Source: Asticcacaulis sp. AC466 (GTDB lineage Bacteria > Pseudomonadota > Alphaproteobacteria > Caulobacterales > Caulobacteraceae). Taken from it: a stretch of 64,000 nucleotides of DNA. The translations under genes and the position numbers were made by a program. Of this stretch, positions 7,657 to 17,216 are shown piece after piece (position 1 is the first letter of the stretch; each line of letters begins with the position of its first letter). The stretch covers positions 186,001 through 250,000 of the forward strand of contig NZ_AWGE01000005.1 in the NCBI RefSeq assembly GCF_000495815.1, in the 5' to 3' direction. Under the pieces are notes generated by a model. It had not been told where the DNA came from. It made no database searches and was given only the letters and a program-made list of their open reading frames with translations.

Positions 7657-9345
7657 ATGACGGAGGGCAGAACTTCAAATCTGGACACCATTCTGGCTGG
7701 GGGGCTGTTCTCCAAGGATCTGGTCAGGGCGTTTCGTGTTCAAGCGCGTCGGTCGGGCGGCGAGACGGCGGCCCAGGAACGCTATCCCGTGATCATCGAA
7801 TTCAACGAAAATTACGAGGATGGCGTAAACACCGCGCGGCGACGTTTCTTCGAGCGTTTCGTCTCCATAGGGTGGGACCTGCTCAATCGCTGCTACGAGG
7901 AATACGGCTACAGAATCGAGACTCCAGAAACGGCGGGGGATAGGGTCGCTCAACCCTTCTATTTCGAGACCACGTCGGCAGACGAGGTGTACCTGCGCAA
8001 TTCACTGGCGACGAAAAAGTACGCATTCGCCATCCTCACCCAAGCCACCTTACAGCGTATCGCTCTGGACAACCAGCAAAGCAGCGGGGGAGAGGCCTAC
8101 AGGCCAAGAGGCGAAAAACGGACGGTTTCGTCGCTCAAGCGCGCACCGCTATACCGTATTTGGCCAGACCATCCGCTTGACAGCCAGGTCTATCAATCCG
8201 CCTGCACTATAAAGGCAGATGCGGCCCGGCTGACCTTTTCAACGACCGGCGCGGGCATTGTCTGGGCTGTGGCCGATTCCGGCATATATGGGCGCCATCC
8301 GCATTTTGTGACGCACGACACTCTGGGTCTCACCGCCGGTATGACCCATCGCGACTTCACCCTTCCCGATGTGGCAGCCGCCGACGACGATTCGGCGGCG
8401 CGAGCGCTGGAGGACAAATTCGGCCATGGCACGCACATCGCCGGTATCATTGCCGGCGAAACGCTTTTCGGTGCGGTAGATCACGGTGTCGGCGATATCC
8501 GGGTTTCCAGTCGCGCTATCGATGAGGACGCCCTTGCGAAGGACGACGCCGTAGGCGGCGGCGATAGCCGTATGCCTACGGTGATCCAGGAAACGCAAAG
8601 ATTTGAGTCCGTGACAGGTATTGCGCCAAAGACAAAGCTGCTCAGCCTCAAGGTGCTGAATGATGCGGGAAAGGGCCGCGCGTCCTTCCTCATCGCCGCC
8701 ATTGCCTACATCCGCAAGCTGAACACCAATAGCCAGGAAAACCGAATTCATGGCGTCAATATGAGCCTGGGGTACATATTCGACCTGGACTGGTATGGCG
8801 CAGGGCAAAGTCCATTGTGCCGTGAAGTCAATAGCCTGGTCCAGGCGGGTGTCTGCGTGGTGGCGGCCGCGGGCAATAGCGGCGGTGGAACCGTGGCGGT
8901 CCGGTCGAAATCCAGCACGGTGGCCTATATCTGCTCGATCGCCGATCCCGGCAATGCGGACCGCGCTATAACCGTTGGCTCGACCCATCGCGAAAAGCCC
9001 TATCAGTACGGCATTTCGTTTTTTTCCAGCAAGGGGCCCACGCTTGACGGCCGCATGAAACCCGACCTCGTCGCGCCAGGTGAGCGGATCATTTCTTGTG
9101 ACGCCAAACAGCAGGCCGGCGCTACCGATGGGACGGCCTGGTTTTGTGAACAGTCGGGCACCAGCCAGGCCACGGCGCATGTGTCGGGTGCTGCGGCGGC
9201 CTTGATGTCGTGGCGCAGCGAATATCGTAACAATCCGGATGCGGTGAAGTCCCTGTTCATGGACACCGCCACCGATCTGAAACGCGTACCGGCCTTTCAG
9301 GGCAAGGGCATGATCGATCTCATGCGTGCCTTCCTTCAGGTTTAA
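7657..9345 (+). CDS. Subtilisin-like serine protease (peptidase S8), no signal peptide
   Basis: This 562-residue protein starts at the ATG at 7657, which has an excellent ribosome site (GGAGGTGGCT). A TTG-initiated extension to 7585 is unlikely. The S8 triad is intact: Asp207 in VADSG, His257 in HGTH, Ser503 in SGTSQATAHVSG, with the oxyanion Asn407 in AAAGNSGG. About 180 residues precede the protease domain and match no domain I recognise; they begin with a PVIIEFNENYEDG strand and are rich in Arg and Tyr. They could be a propeptide or a sensor. An insertion of about 50 residues follows the His motif. There is no signal peptide or membrane segment, so it is predicted cytoplasmic. The alpha/beta hydrolase gene follows after 15 bases, suggesting a two-gene operon. 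Confidence 0.9.
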   Translation: MTEGRTSNLDTILAGGLFSKDLVRAFRVQARRSGGETAAQERYPVIIEFNENYEDGVNTARRRFFERFVSIGWDLLNRCYEEYGYRIETPETAGDRVAQPFYFETTSADEVYLRNSLATKKYAFAILTQATLQRIALDNQQSSGGEAYRPRGEKRTVSSLKRAPLYRIWPDHPLDSQVYQSACTIKADAARLTFSTTGAGIVWAVADSGIYGRHPHFVTHDTLGLTAGMTHRDFTLPDVAAADDDSAARALEDKFGHGTHIAGIIAGETLFGAVDHGVGDIRVSSRAIDEDALAKDDAVGGGDSRMPTVIQETQRFESVTGIAPKTKLLSLKVLNDAGKGRASFLIAAIAYIRKLNTNSQENRIHGVNMSLGYIFDLDWYGAGQSPLCREVNSLVQAGVCVVAAAGNSGGGTVAVRSKSSTVAYICSIADPGNADRAITVGSTHREKPYQYGISFFSSKGPTLDGRMKPDLVAPGERIISCDAKQQAGATDGTAWFCEQSGTSQATAHVSGAAAALMSWRSEYRNNPDAVKSLFMDTATDLKRVPAFQGKGMIDLMRAFLQV

Positions 9346-9360
9346 AAGGAAACCTCAGCG

Positions 9361-10635
9361 ATGACGTCACTCAACGAACTGAACACACCCCATGTCTGGC
9401 TGCGCGTTGATGAAAAGGGCCTGTTCACGGACGGAGATAGTCTGGATATGGTCACCGCCGCCTTTACTGACGCCATCACACGGATCGTGGTCCTGTCGCA
9501 CGGATGGAAGACCAATATAGATGACGCAAGCCATCAGTACGGCCCTCTGTGGCAACAGGTCCTGGCTCATCGGCCACAGACCCAGACGGATACCTTGCTT
9601 GTTTGCCTGAACTGGCCATCAAAAACCTATGATCCCTATTTTGTCGACCACCTCGACCAGGCGCAGATAAACGCCCTCAGCGCGGATGCGCCTGAAGAGG
9701 CGGGCGATCTCCCCCAAAAGCGGCTTAACGACCTACGGACGGAAACGGCCACCCTTTTAGGTGTCAGCAGCAAAAAGCTGGCCGACGCGGTCAACAAGGC
9801 GATTGAGGAGGGCGCGGCCCAGGACCTGTTCCTGATCCTCAGGGACAAGGTGGCGCCCGGCGCCGACGCGGAAGTCGTCGCAGGCCTGCCTGATACTGAT
9901 CTGGTCGACGGCGATTTCGACGCGGCCTTTCTGGCGTTGCAGGAGCCGCCCCCGGTCCCCGACGACGCTCAGGCCGCCAGCGTCGACGATGTGGTCAAGG
10001 CCATTGTGAAGGGGCCGCGTATGGCGGTGGCCTGGGTATTGAACCAGGCGACCTATTTTGAGATGAAGAAGCGGGCGGGCATTGTTGGCGCCCAACTGGC
10101 TGCGACCTTCGCCGCAGCGACATGGCCCAAAACATATGATCTCCACCTGATAGGTCACAGCTTCGGTGGACGGCTAGTGACGTCGTTCGCCAACAGCTAC
10201 ACGGGTAATACGAAACTGCCGCTTAAGAGCGTCACCCTTTTGCAGGCGGCTTATTCACAGCACGGCCTTTCCAAGGAAAGGGGCGGTGTTTATGTTAAGG
10301 CGCCGAACAATGTCGACGGGCCCTTTGTGATCACCCACACGCATAAGGACAAGGCGAACTATTACGCCTATTTTTACGCCTCAATGGTCAGTGGTGTCCA
10401 GGCTGCCGCCGTCGGGGCGCCGGACAATATATTCGGCGGCGGTGCCACCAGCCCGTTTGGTGCCATGGGCGCCAACGGCGCGCAACATTCAGGTGCCGTG
10501 GCGATCACCGTCGAGACATTCGCGCCGAGCAATGGCAAGATTCAGAACGTGTTGGCCGATACCTTTATCGAAGACCACATGGATATCGCCAAGCCTTTGA
10601 CCGGGGAGCTGGTTGCCAAGGTCATCGATGGGTAA
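9361..10635 (+). CDS. Alpha/beta hydrolase of unknown substrate
   Basis: This 424-residue protein begins with a strand and oxyanion-type motif IVVLSHGWKTNID (about 42-54). The nucleophile elbow LIGHSFGG has Ser267. Between them lies a lid or insertion of about 170 residues, acidic and Ala-rich. The late ITHTHKDKANYYAY segment may hold the catalytic His region. There is no signal peptide. It resembles uncharacterised esterase/lipase-fold proteins acting on lipids or acyl esters. The ribosome site is AAAGGA, and the gene starts 15 bases after the S8 protease gene. The tight pairing suggests the protease and hydrolase work together, for example one activating the other. That is inference. Confidence 0.75.
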   Translation: MTSLNELNTPHVWLRVDEKGLFTDGDSLDMVTAAFTDAITRIVVLSHGWKTNIDDASHQYGPLWQQVLAHRPQTQTDTLLVCLNWPSKTYDPYFVDHLDQAQINALSADAPEEAGDLPQKRLNDLRTETATLLGVSSKKLADAVNKAIEEGAAQDLFLILRDKVAPGADAEVVAGLPDTDLVDGDFDAAFLALQEPPPVPDDAQAASVDDVVKAIVKGPRMAVAWVLNQATYFEMKKRAGIVGAQLAATFAAATWPKTYDLHLIGHSFGGRLVTSFANSYTGNTKLPLKSVTLLQAAYSQHGLSKERGGVYVKAPNNVDGPFVITHTHKDKANYYAYFYASMVSGVQAAAVGAPDNIFGGGATSPFGAMGANGAQHSGAVAITVETFAPSNGKIQNVLADTFIEDHMDIAKPLTGELVAKVIDG

Positions 10636-10672
10636 CGACCGAGGCCGATCTCCGGTCAACTGATATTGCCAG

Positions 10673-12307
10673 TCAACTTATCATGCGGGCTTCCGACAGA
10701 TCCGCCTCGCGAATGAGCGTTTTGACGGCTTCAGAACCGACATGACCTTCGTTACCCAGGCGCATGATTTCGCGGCGCTCCGCGACCAAACCGACCTTCA
10801 GGAGTTCGCGCTCGACTTGACGCAGATGACGCGAACTCTCAGGGTTGTCGAGGGTAACGATGACCGCATCTATCCGGTGACGATAACGTGCCATTACACG
10901 TAAGCCCGCCTGAGCATAGATGTCCGCGTCGGCTCGACCGACCGCCAATGTATGTTGGGCTTCTTCGATAGCCTTGATCGCGGCTTCGGCGGCTGCGACC
11001 CGGGCGATATCCTCTTCGGATTCGGAGGTCTCCGCCGGCACGGACAGGTTTTTCAGCACCAAAGGCAAGCCGATGCTGGCAATGATCAGTGATAGGACGA
11101 TGACGCCTGCTGCGAGGAAGATCGCCAGGTCTCGGGTGGGAAAGGCTGTTCCGTCCGTCAGCGCCAGTGGCAGTGTCAGTATGCCCGCAAGAGTGATCGC
11201 CCCCTTGACGCCGGCCAGCGACGTGGCCGCGACAAGGCGCAGATGCGGCCTCTGTGGTGTTTCACCCCGTTTTCTGGCGCGAAACATTGTAAAACGCAGG
11301 GATATCCACACCCACAGGAAACGCGCGGATATGAGCACCGTCGTGATAATGACGACGTCGAGCGGCAGCCACCAAGGCTCAGGATGTCCGATTTGGCGCG
11401 CCGTAACCATCGCGCCGGCGAGGATCTTGGGAAGTTGCTCCCCAAGGAGAATGAAGATGACGCCATTTGCGACGAATTGCACCATGTCCCAGACAACGTC
11501 GCGCCGAATGCGACCGATTGCCGGCGAACTGGCGGGGTTTTCAACAAAGCTCATAGTGAACCCGGCCGCAACTGCCGCCAGGATGCCCGAACAATGAAAA
11601 TGCTCGGCCAGCAGGTAGGCGGCAAAAGGAATGAGCAGGCTGATAAGGATGAACGAGCCCGGATCGCTGCCAAATCGCTTCGAAATCCAACGCTTGCCGC
11701 GCCCGGCGCACCACGACACGGCAAAACCGATGCTGAGCCCGCCGATCGCCAGCCAGGCAAACGTCGTCACCGCGCCGACGAAGGAGAAGGTGCCCGTCAA
11801 GGCGGCGGCGATCGCTAGGCGAAGGCAGACAAGGCCTGAAGCGTCGTTCAAAAGCGCTTCACCTTCCAGTATATGCATCAGCCGCTTAGGGATGGGAACG
11901 CGCGCGGCGATAGCTGACACGGCAATGGGGTCGGTTGGTGCGAGCACGGCAGCTAGGGCGAACGCAACGGGCAACGGCATGTCCGGTATCAGCCAGAAGA
12001 TGAAAACGCCGATCCCGATAACGGTAAAGATCACCAGTCCGAGCGCCAGTTCTAGAATGGTGCTGATGTCTCTGAAGACACCTTCCTTCGGTATGCGCCA
12101 TCCATCGAGAAAGAGAAGCGGCGGGAGAAAAAGCAGAAAGAAAATTTCCGGATCCAGTTCCACGCCCACCGTCAGAACGGTTGCCATCAACGCGCCAAGC
12201 CCTATCTGAACAAGCGGAAGGGGCAGGTTGAACGGCAGTACGCGATTGATGAGTCCGCTGACGACAACCGCGAACAGCAGGATCAGGATTATGGAAATGG
12301 TCTCCAA
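10673..12307 (-). CDS. Na+/H+ antiporter, CPA1 family
   Basis: This inner-membrane protein of 544 residues has about 12 hydrophobic segments covering residues 1-410. A soluble C-terminal tail of about 130 residues is rich in Glu, Arg and Ala. The ion-path signatures of the CPA1/NhaP type are present: FLLFLPPLLFLDGW, LAPTDPIAVSAI and EGEALLNDASGLV, with the ND pair at the usual site. It exchanges sodium or another monovalent cation for protons. The start appears to be TTG at 12307, with AGGGG upstream; no in-frame ATG near the N-terminus fits. It is followed at its 3' end by the convergent hydrolase gene. Confidence 0.9.
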   Translation of the reverse strand: METISIILILLFAVVVSGLINRVLPFNLPLPLVQIGLGALMATVLTVGVELDPEIFFLLFLPPLLFLDGWRIPKEGVFRDISTILELALGLVIFTVIGIGVFIFWLIPDMPLPVAFALAAVLAPTDPIAVSAIAARVPIPKRLMHILEGEALLNDASGLVCLRLAIAAALTGTFSFVGAVTTFAWLAIGGLSIGFAVSWCAGRGKRWISKRFGSDPGSFILISLLIPFAAYLLAEHFHCSGILAAVAAGFTMSFVENPASSPAIGRIRRDVVWDMVQFVANGVIFILLGEQLPKILAGAMVTARQIGHPEPWWLPLDVVIITTVLISARFLWVWISLRFTMFRARKRGETPQRPHLRLVAATSLAGVKGAITLAGILTLPLALTDGTAFPTRDLAIFLAAGVIVLSLIIASIGLPLVLKNLSVPAETSESEEDIARVAAAEAAIKAIEEAQHTLAVGRADADIYAQAGLRVMARYRHRIDAVIVTLDNPESSRHLRQVERELLKVGLVAERREIMRLGNEGHVGSEAVKTLIREADLSEARMIS

Positions 12308-12682
12308 AGAGAAGAACCCCTTTTGTGTATAGACATAGATTTGAAACGACTGAACGCGTGCCGAGGATGACGGATCAGTGCGATGAAAGACTCGGCCACA
12401 TCAGCCATGGCGGACGCCGCGTGCGGGAAAGTCAAAACCGGCGCCGAAGCGAGGTGATTCCTTGCGTTGATCTATCCCTAACGCTCGCAACCGGCGGATG
12501 ACAACCATTTCCGCATCTGCATGGCACATTAGCGATACGCCGTCACCGGACACACCGTGATGGCGCGTCATTTACAAAGTTACCGCATGCCGCTGGACCG
12601 TCGCAAGGGAATCCTAGTTTAGTAACTTGCCACATACCCCATGGGGGTATATAGGTCGCGGTCTATATCCATAGGTGTCATC
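12308..12682. other. 375-bp divergent region with the csoR operator
   Basis: This is intergenic sequence between the antiporter and the copper regulator. Apart from the operator/promoter at 12627-12655 I see no gene or repeat. Confidence 0.6.
12627..12655 (+). promoter_or_regulatory. csoR promoter with a G-tract operator in the spacer
   Basis: ATACCCC (12634-12640), a 3-base centre and GGGGTAT (12644-12650) form an inverted repeat of the type bound by CsoR/RcnR-family repressors. TTGCCA (12627-12632) and TATAGG (12650-12655) flank it as -35 and -10 with 17 bases between. Bound repressor would therefore block RNA polymerase directly. The repressor gene starts at 12683. Confidence 0.75.
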
Positions 12683-12958
12683 ATGTCGCAACATCCTTCC
12701 CACCTTGAACAAATACCGCGCCTAAATCGCGCAGCGGGTCAGATTGAGGGCATCAAGCGTATGGTGAGGGAAGGTCAGTACTGCGTCGATATCCTTACCC
12801 AGCTTCGCGCCGTGCGCAGCGCCATCAAGACGATAGAGCTGAGCGTTCTGGAAACCCACATGAAATCCTGCCTCGTCAGGTCCTGCCAATGCGGCGATGA
12901 CTCTAGTCGCGACAAGCAGCTTGCCGAGATAATGGGGCTTCTCAAGAAGTACGAATAG
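12683..12958 (+). CDS. csoR: CsoR-family metal-responsive repressor
   Basis: This 91-residue all-helical repressor starts at the ATG at 12683. The family fingerprint for Cu(I) is present: Cys in GQYCVDILTQ, then His and Cys in ETHMKSC, the W-X-Y-Z pattern of CsoR. An extra CQCGDD follows. The first helix LNRAAGQIEGIKRMV is the conserved DNA-contacting helix. Copper binding should release it from the G-tract operator just upstream and induce itself and the P-type ATPase gene, which starts 9 bases downstream. A nickel/cobalt (RcnR) or formaldehyde (FrmR) role is less likely given the Cys-His-Cys set. Confidence 0.88.
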   Translation: MSQHPSHLEQIPRLNRAAGQIEGIKRMVREGQYCVDILTQLRAVRSAIKTIELSVLETHMKSCLVRSCQCGDDSSRDKQLAEIMGLLKKYE

Positions 12959-12967
12959 GAGGCGACA

Positions 12968-15400
12968 ATGTCGCACGAACGCTCGACCGGCTCTGAGGCT
13001 GACGCCCACAAAAGTTCCTCTTGTCACGATGGTGCTTCGGAGGTGGAGCTAAAGTCTCAGAGTGACGATGCGACCGAAGTCACCGGCCTTTACACCTGTC
13101 CTATGCACCCACAGATAAGCCAGGACGGTTCGGGCTCATGCCCGATTTGCCATATGACCCTCATGCCGGCAGAGCGTGAGGCGAACGGACGCGAGATGGA
13201 GGCGGTTCGTGCCGCATCCTGTTGTCATTCCGGCCAGAATGGCGACGATAAGTCGATTAAGCCAAACATACCGTCCGTACGCGGGGGAGGTGACACCGTC
13301 GTTTACACATGCCCCATGCACCCCCAGGTCCGTCAAGCCGGTCCCGGTTCCTGCCCCATCTGCGGCATGGCGTTGGAGCCTGAGCTCATTACGCTTGAGA
13401 CGCCGGAAAATCATGAGCTGAAAGATATGTCGCGCCGCCTGTGGGTTGCGACGGCCTTGAGCCTACCGGTTGCTGTTCTCGCCATGGGCGCGCACTTTGG
13501 CTTGTCGAAATACATACCCGACGGGATATCGGTGTGGACCCAGATGATCCTGGCGACGCCGGTCGCCATCGGCTGCGGCTGGCCGTTTCTGGTTCGCGGC
13601 TGGGAGTCGCTGAAAACACGGCATTTCAACATGTTTACCCTTATCGCCTTGGGTGTGCTGGTCGCCTGGGTCTACTCGGTCGTGGCGGTTCTGGTGCCGG
13701 GTGCCTTTCCTCATCCCATGGGTATGGGGCCGGAGGTTTATTTCGAGGCTACGGCGGTTATCACGACACTGGTCCTTGTCGGTCAGGTGTTAGAATTAAA
13801 GGCGCGTGCTCAAACCGGCAACGCAATACGAGCCCTGCTCAAGCTGGCGCCTGCCACGGCGCACCGCCTGACGGGCGAAGACGAAGAAACCGTCGACCTT
13901 GACCAGGTGGTGGTCGGCGATCTCCTGCGCGTGCGCCCCGGCGAAAAAATCCCGACGGACGGTGAGGTCACCGAAGGGACAAGTCACGTTGATGAATCCA
14001 TGCTTACCGGCGAGGCCATGCCCGCAAGCAAAGGTCCCGGCGATAAGGTTACGGGCGCCACGCTCAACCAATCGGGCGGATTCGTCATGAAGGCCACGCG
14101 GGTTGGCCGCGATACCCTGTTGGCGCAGATCGTCGCCCGGGTCGGTCAGGCCCAACGCTCGCGCGCCCCCATTCAGCGCATCGCCGATATCGTATCCGGC
14201 TATTTTGTGCCGGCTGTCATCGCTGTGTCCTTAGCCACGTTTTTTGTCTGGATGGTTTTCGGGCCGGAACCTAAACTTGGCTACGCCATTCTGAACGCTA
14301 TCGCGGTCTTGATCATTGCCTGTCCCTGTGCGCTCGGGCTCGCTACCCCCATGTCCATTATGGCTGGTACCGGTCGCGCCGCGAAGGCCGGCATTCTTGT
14401 CCGCGATGCGGCTGTCCTTGAAGCGTTTGAGAGTATTGACACGCTCGTCTTCGACAAGACCGGCACACTGACGGAGGGGCGGCCAAAGCTGATAGACGTC
14501 AAAACTATCGACGGTTTCGATGCCGGCAGGCTGCTGTCCTTGGCGGCATCCCTCGAAGCCGTCAGCGAGCATCCGATCGCCGACGCTATCGTCAAGGGCG
14601 CCAAGGAGAAGGAGGCTAGACTTTTTTCGGTTTCCGGCTTCACGGCCCCATCTGGCAAGGGGGTGACCGGACAGGTCGATGGTGCTGACATCGCCCTTGG
14701 CAATGCCGCGCTTATAAGTGAGGACGGCCGGCTGGCTGCACTTGCCCAGCCCTATCGCGATAACGGGCAGACCGCCATCTATGCGTCGGTCAATGGCAAG
14801 CCCGTCGGTATCATCGTCGTGGCCGATCCTATTAAGTCATCGACCCTGGCCGCCCTGACGGCGTTGAAGGGCGAGCACCTGCGCCTGGTTATGCTGACCG
14901 GAGACAATGGGATCACCGCGAAGGCGGTCGCGAAAGATTTGGGCATTGATGAGGTAGAGGCGGATGTTTTGCCGGAGGGCAAGGCCGACGTCATCGAGCG
15001 CCTGATCACGGCCGGGCGCAAGGTGGCGATGGCCGGCGACGGCGTGAATGATGCCCCGGCACTTGCCTCCGCTACAGTGGGCATCGCCATGGGAAACGGG
15101 ACCGATATCGCCATGGAAAGTGCCGGCATCACCTTGGTCAAGGGCGATCTTGGCGGCATTGTTCGGGCGCGCGTTTTAAGCCGCGCCGTCATGCGCAATA
15201 TCAAACAGAACCTCATCTTTGCCTTCGCCTACAACCTCATCGGTGTACCGATCGCCGCAGGCGTCCTCTATCCGGCGTTTGGTTTGCTTCTGTCTCCGAT
15301 ATTGGCCTCTGCTGCGATGGCGTTCAGCTCCGTATCCGTTATCGGCAACAGCCTGCGCATTCGCAGCGTTGATCTGGACGCGCTGCCCGATCGCAAATGA
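12968..15400 (+). CDS. copA: Copper-translocating P1B-type ATPase (CopA-like)
   Basis: This inner-membrane efflux ATPase has 810 residues. The usual CxxC ferredoxin-like domains are replaced by two YTCPMHP heavy-metal-binding modules (about 42-67 and 113-138) separated by a His/Cys-containing linker. Core motifs are the CPC ion gate (about 452-454), DKTGTLT phosphorylation site (about 495), SEHPIADAI and [11 protein letters not shown]. The C-terminal helices carry the [11 protein letters not shown] and [14 protein letters not shown] signatures of Cu(I) exporters. The start at 12968 has AGGAGGCGACA. It is co-transcribed with csoR. Silver transport is also possible. Confidence 0.93.
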   Translation: MSHERSTGSEADAHKSSSCHDGASEVELKSQSDDATEVTGLYTCPMHPQISQDGSGSCPICHMTLMPAEREANGREMEAVRAASCCHSGQNGDDKSIKPNIPSVRGGGDTVVYTCPMHPQVRQAGPGSCPICGMALEPELITLETPENHELKDMSRRLWVATALSLPVAVLAMGAHFGLSKYIPDGISVWTQMILATPVAIGCGWPFLVRGWESLKTRHFNMFTLIALGVLVAWVYSVVAVLVPGAFPHPMGMGPEVYFEATAVITTLVLVGQVLELKARAQTGNAIRALLKLAPATAHRLTGEDEETVDLDQVVVGDLLRVRPGEKIPTDGEVTEGTSHVDESMLTGEAMPASKGPGDKVTGATLNQSGGFVMKATRVGRDTLLAQIVARVGQAQRSRAPIQRIADIVSGYFVPAVIAVSLATFFVWMVFGPEPKLGYAILNAIAVLIIACPCALGLATPMSIMAGTGRAAKAGILVRDAAVLEAFESIDTLVFDKTGTLTEGRPKLIDVKTIDGFDAGRLLSLAASLEAVSEHPIADAIVKGAKEKEARLFSVSGFTAPSGKGVTGQVDGADIALGNAALISEDGRLAALAQPYRDNGQTAIYASVNGKPVGIIVVADPIKSSTLAALTALKGEHLRLVMLTGDNGITAKAVAKDLGIDEVEADVLPEGKADVIERLITAGRKVAMAGDGVNDAPALASATVGIAMGNGTDIAMESAGITLVKGDLGGIVRARVLSRAVMRNIKQNLIFAFAYNLIGVPIAAGVLYPAFGLLLSPILASAAMAFSSVSVIGNSLRIRSVDLDALPDRK

Positions 15401-15454
15401 CCGCGTCGCGTGTACGCCGATCGCTCACTCTATTCGCGATGCTGTGCTCCCGAC

Positions 15455-15483
15455 TTGACAGATTCCGGCTTCCAAAATATCGT
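15455..15483 (+). promoter_or_regulatory. Candidate promoter of the DUF885/glycosidase operon
   Basis: TTGACA (15455-15460) and TATCGT (15478-15483) are separated by 17 bases and followed by an A/T-rich stretch, 36 bases before the DUF885 start codon. Confidence 0.5.
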
Positions 15484-15518
15484 ATAAATTATTCGCATAA
15501 TTTGGTTCGGAGATGGCT

Positions 15519-17216
15519 ATGGCTTTTTGTGGACGAACCTGGCGCTTGCCGTTGATCATATCCAGCCTGCTGCTGAGCGGTGCTGCGACGGTAACCTTCG
15601 CTGCCTCGGATTACCGGCAACTGACGGAACTGTCCGCGAAGTGGCGCACATTTGAGCCGCCTGCGGTCAAGGCGTGCGCCCCGGATTACAGCGCAAGCGC
15701 CACGGCGGAAAAGGCCAAGGGTTTAGCCGACTTCCAGCGAAGGCTTACCGCCATCGATACTACAGGCTGGACGACCGCGCAGATCGGTGACGCAAAGCTC
15801 GTCGCCGCCGAAATGAATGGCATGGATTTCGATTTGCGCGTCCTCAAGCCGTGGGCGCGTGATCCAAGCTTTTACGCGAGCGTTTGGGGTGAGGACAGCG
15901 ATGTGCCCGAACATGAAGGGCCATCAATCTTTCCGATCATCGATCTGCAATCTTATACTTATCCCCTTTCCAAAGCTGATCAGAAAACCCTGACCTGTCA
16001 GATTGGCGCCATTCCGGCGCTCCTGGAGCAGGCGAAGATCAATCTGAAGGATTCCAATGCCCGCGACCTGTGGGTTTACGGCACGCGGGCTTTCCGAGAG
16101 CAAAGCGCCACCCTGGCGGCGCTGCAGGCGGGTACGCTGGATATGCGAACGCTCGAAGGCCGGGTACACGGCTCGCTTAAGGGGGCCGACAAGGCCCTGA
16201 TTACCGCCGTGGCGAAAGCAAAGGCCGCTACCGACGCTTTCCAGCAGTGGCTCGATGCAGAAGCGCCATCGAAGACGGGCCCTTCCGGTGTCGGTAAGGA
16301 CAATTACGACTGGTATATGAAAAACGTCCACCTCGTGCCCTACACCTGGGCCGAGCAGGAAACCCTGTTAAAGCGCGAACTGGAGCGGTCGCGCGCCTCG
16401 CTTGCGCTGGAAGAATATCGTAACCGTAACCTGCCGCAGCTTGATCCGGTCAATGATCCGGACTCCTATATGGCCATGGCTAAGGCCAAGATGCAGACCT
16501 TGACCGACTTCCTGATCAAGGGCGGTCTGGTCGATGACCGGCCCTATTATCGAGAGGCCATGGCGAACCAGGTCGGGGCATACACGCCGCCGGAAAAGCG
16601 CAACTTCTTCTCGCACGGCATGGCGCTCGATCCGTCTGGCCTGTTTTCGCACGACTATCACTGGATCGAACTGGCACGCCGCAAACATGAACCGAATGCC
16701 AGTCAGATTCGCGCCAATGTGCCGCTCTACGACATGTACGACAGCCGTTCCGAAGGTATGGCTACGGCGGTTGAAGAGCTTTTGCTTCATGCCGGACTTT
16801 ACGATGACACGCCGCGTGGCCGTGAAATCGTCTGGATCATGCTGGCCAATCGCGCCGCGCGTGGGCTGGCCTCACTCTATGTCCAATCGAACGATATGAC
16901 CTTGAGAGAGGCCGGCGAATTTCATGCCCGCTGGACGCCGCGTAAATGGTCCGATCCGGATAGCGATCTGGTTGGCTTCGAGCAGTTGTTATATCTGCGT
17001 CAGCCCGGTTATGGCACCAGCTATGTTACCGGCAAACTCGAACTCGATCGCCTGATCAGCGAATATAGCTTCGAGATGGAAAAGCAGGGCAAACCGTTCA
17101 GTCTCCCGGACTTTTTTACGAAAATGAACGCGTCGGGGGTTATTCCGTTCCCGCTTATTGAGGCCGATATGATCAGAACGCCCTTGCGCGTCGAGACCAA
17201 GGCGTCTGCACAATGA
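15519..17216 (+). CDS. DUF885 family secreted protein
   Basis: This 565-residue protein has an N-terminal signal peptide (LPLIISSLLLSGAATVTFA). The length and C-terminal motifs match DUF885, a family with a gluzincin-like metallopeptidase fold: RSEGMATAVEELLLHAGLY, and LREAGEFHARWTPRKW near the end. The canonical HExxH-like pattern is degenerate here, so peptidase activity is uncertain. I chose the ATG at 15519 because GGAG (15509-15512) is 6 bases upstream; the ATG at 15513 directly abuts it. The stop overlaps the next start (ATGA), so it is translationally coupled with the glycosidase gene. Confidence 0.8.
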   Translation: MAFCGRTWRLPLIISSLLLSGAATVTFAASDYRQLTELSAKWRTFEPPAVKACAPDYSASATAEKAKGLADFQRRLTAIDTTGWTTAQIGDAKLVAAEMNGMDFDLRVLKPWARDPSFYASVWGEDSDVPEHEGPSIFPIIDLQSYTYPLSKADQKTLTCQIGAIPALLEQAKINLKDSNARDLWVYGTRAFREQSATLAALQAGTLDMRTLEGRVHGSLKGADKALITAVAKAKAATDAFQQWLDAEAPSKTGPSGVGKDNYDWYMKNVHLVPYTWAEQETLLKRELERSRASLALEEYRNRNLPQLDPVNDPDSYMAMAKAKMQTLTDFLIKGGLVDDRPYYREAMANQVGAYTPPEKRNFFSHGMALDPSGLFSHDYHWIELARRKHEPNASQIRANVPLYDMYDSRSEGMATAVEELLLHAGLYDDTPRGREIVWIMLANRAARGLASLYVQSNDMTLREAGEFHARWTPRKWSDPDSDLVGFEQLLYLRQPGYGTSYVTGKLELDRLISEYSFEMEKQGKPFSLPDFFTKMNASGVIPFPLIEADMIRTPLRVETKASAQ

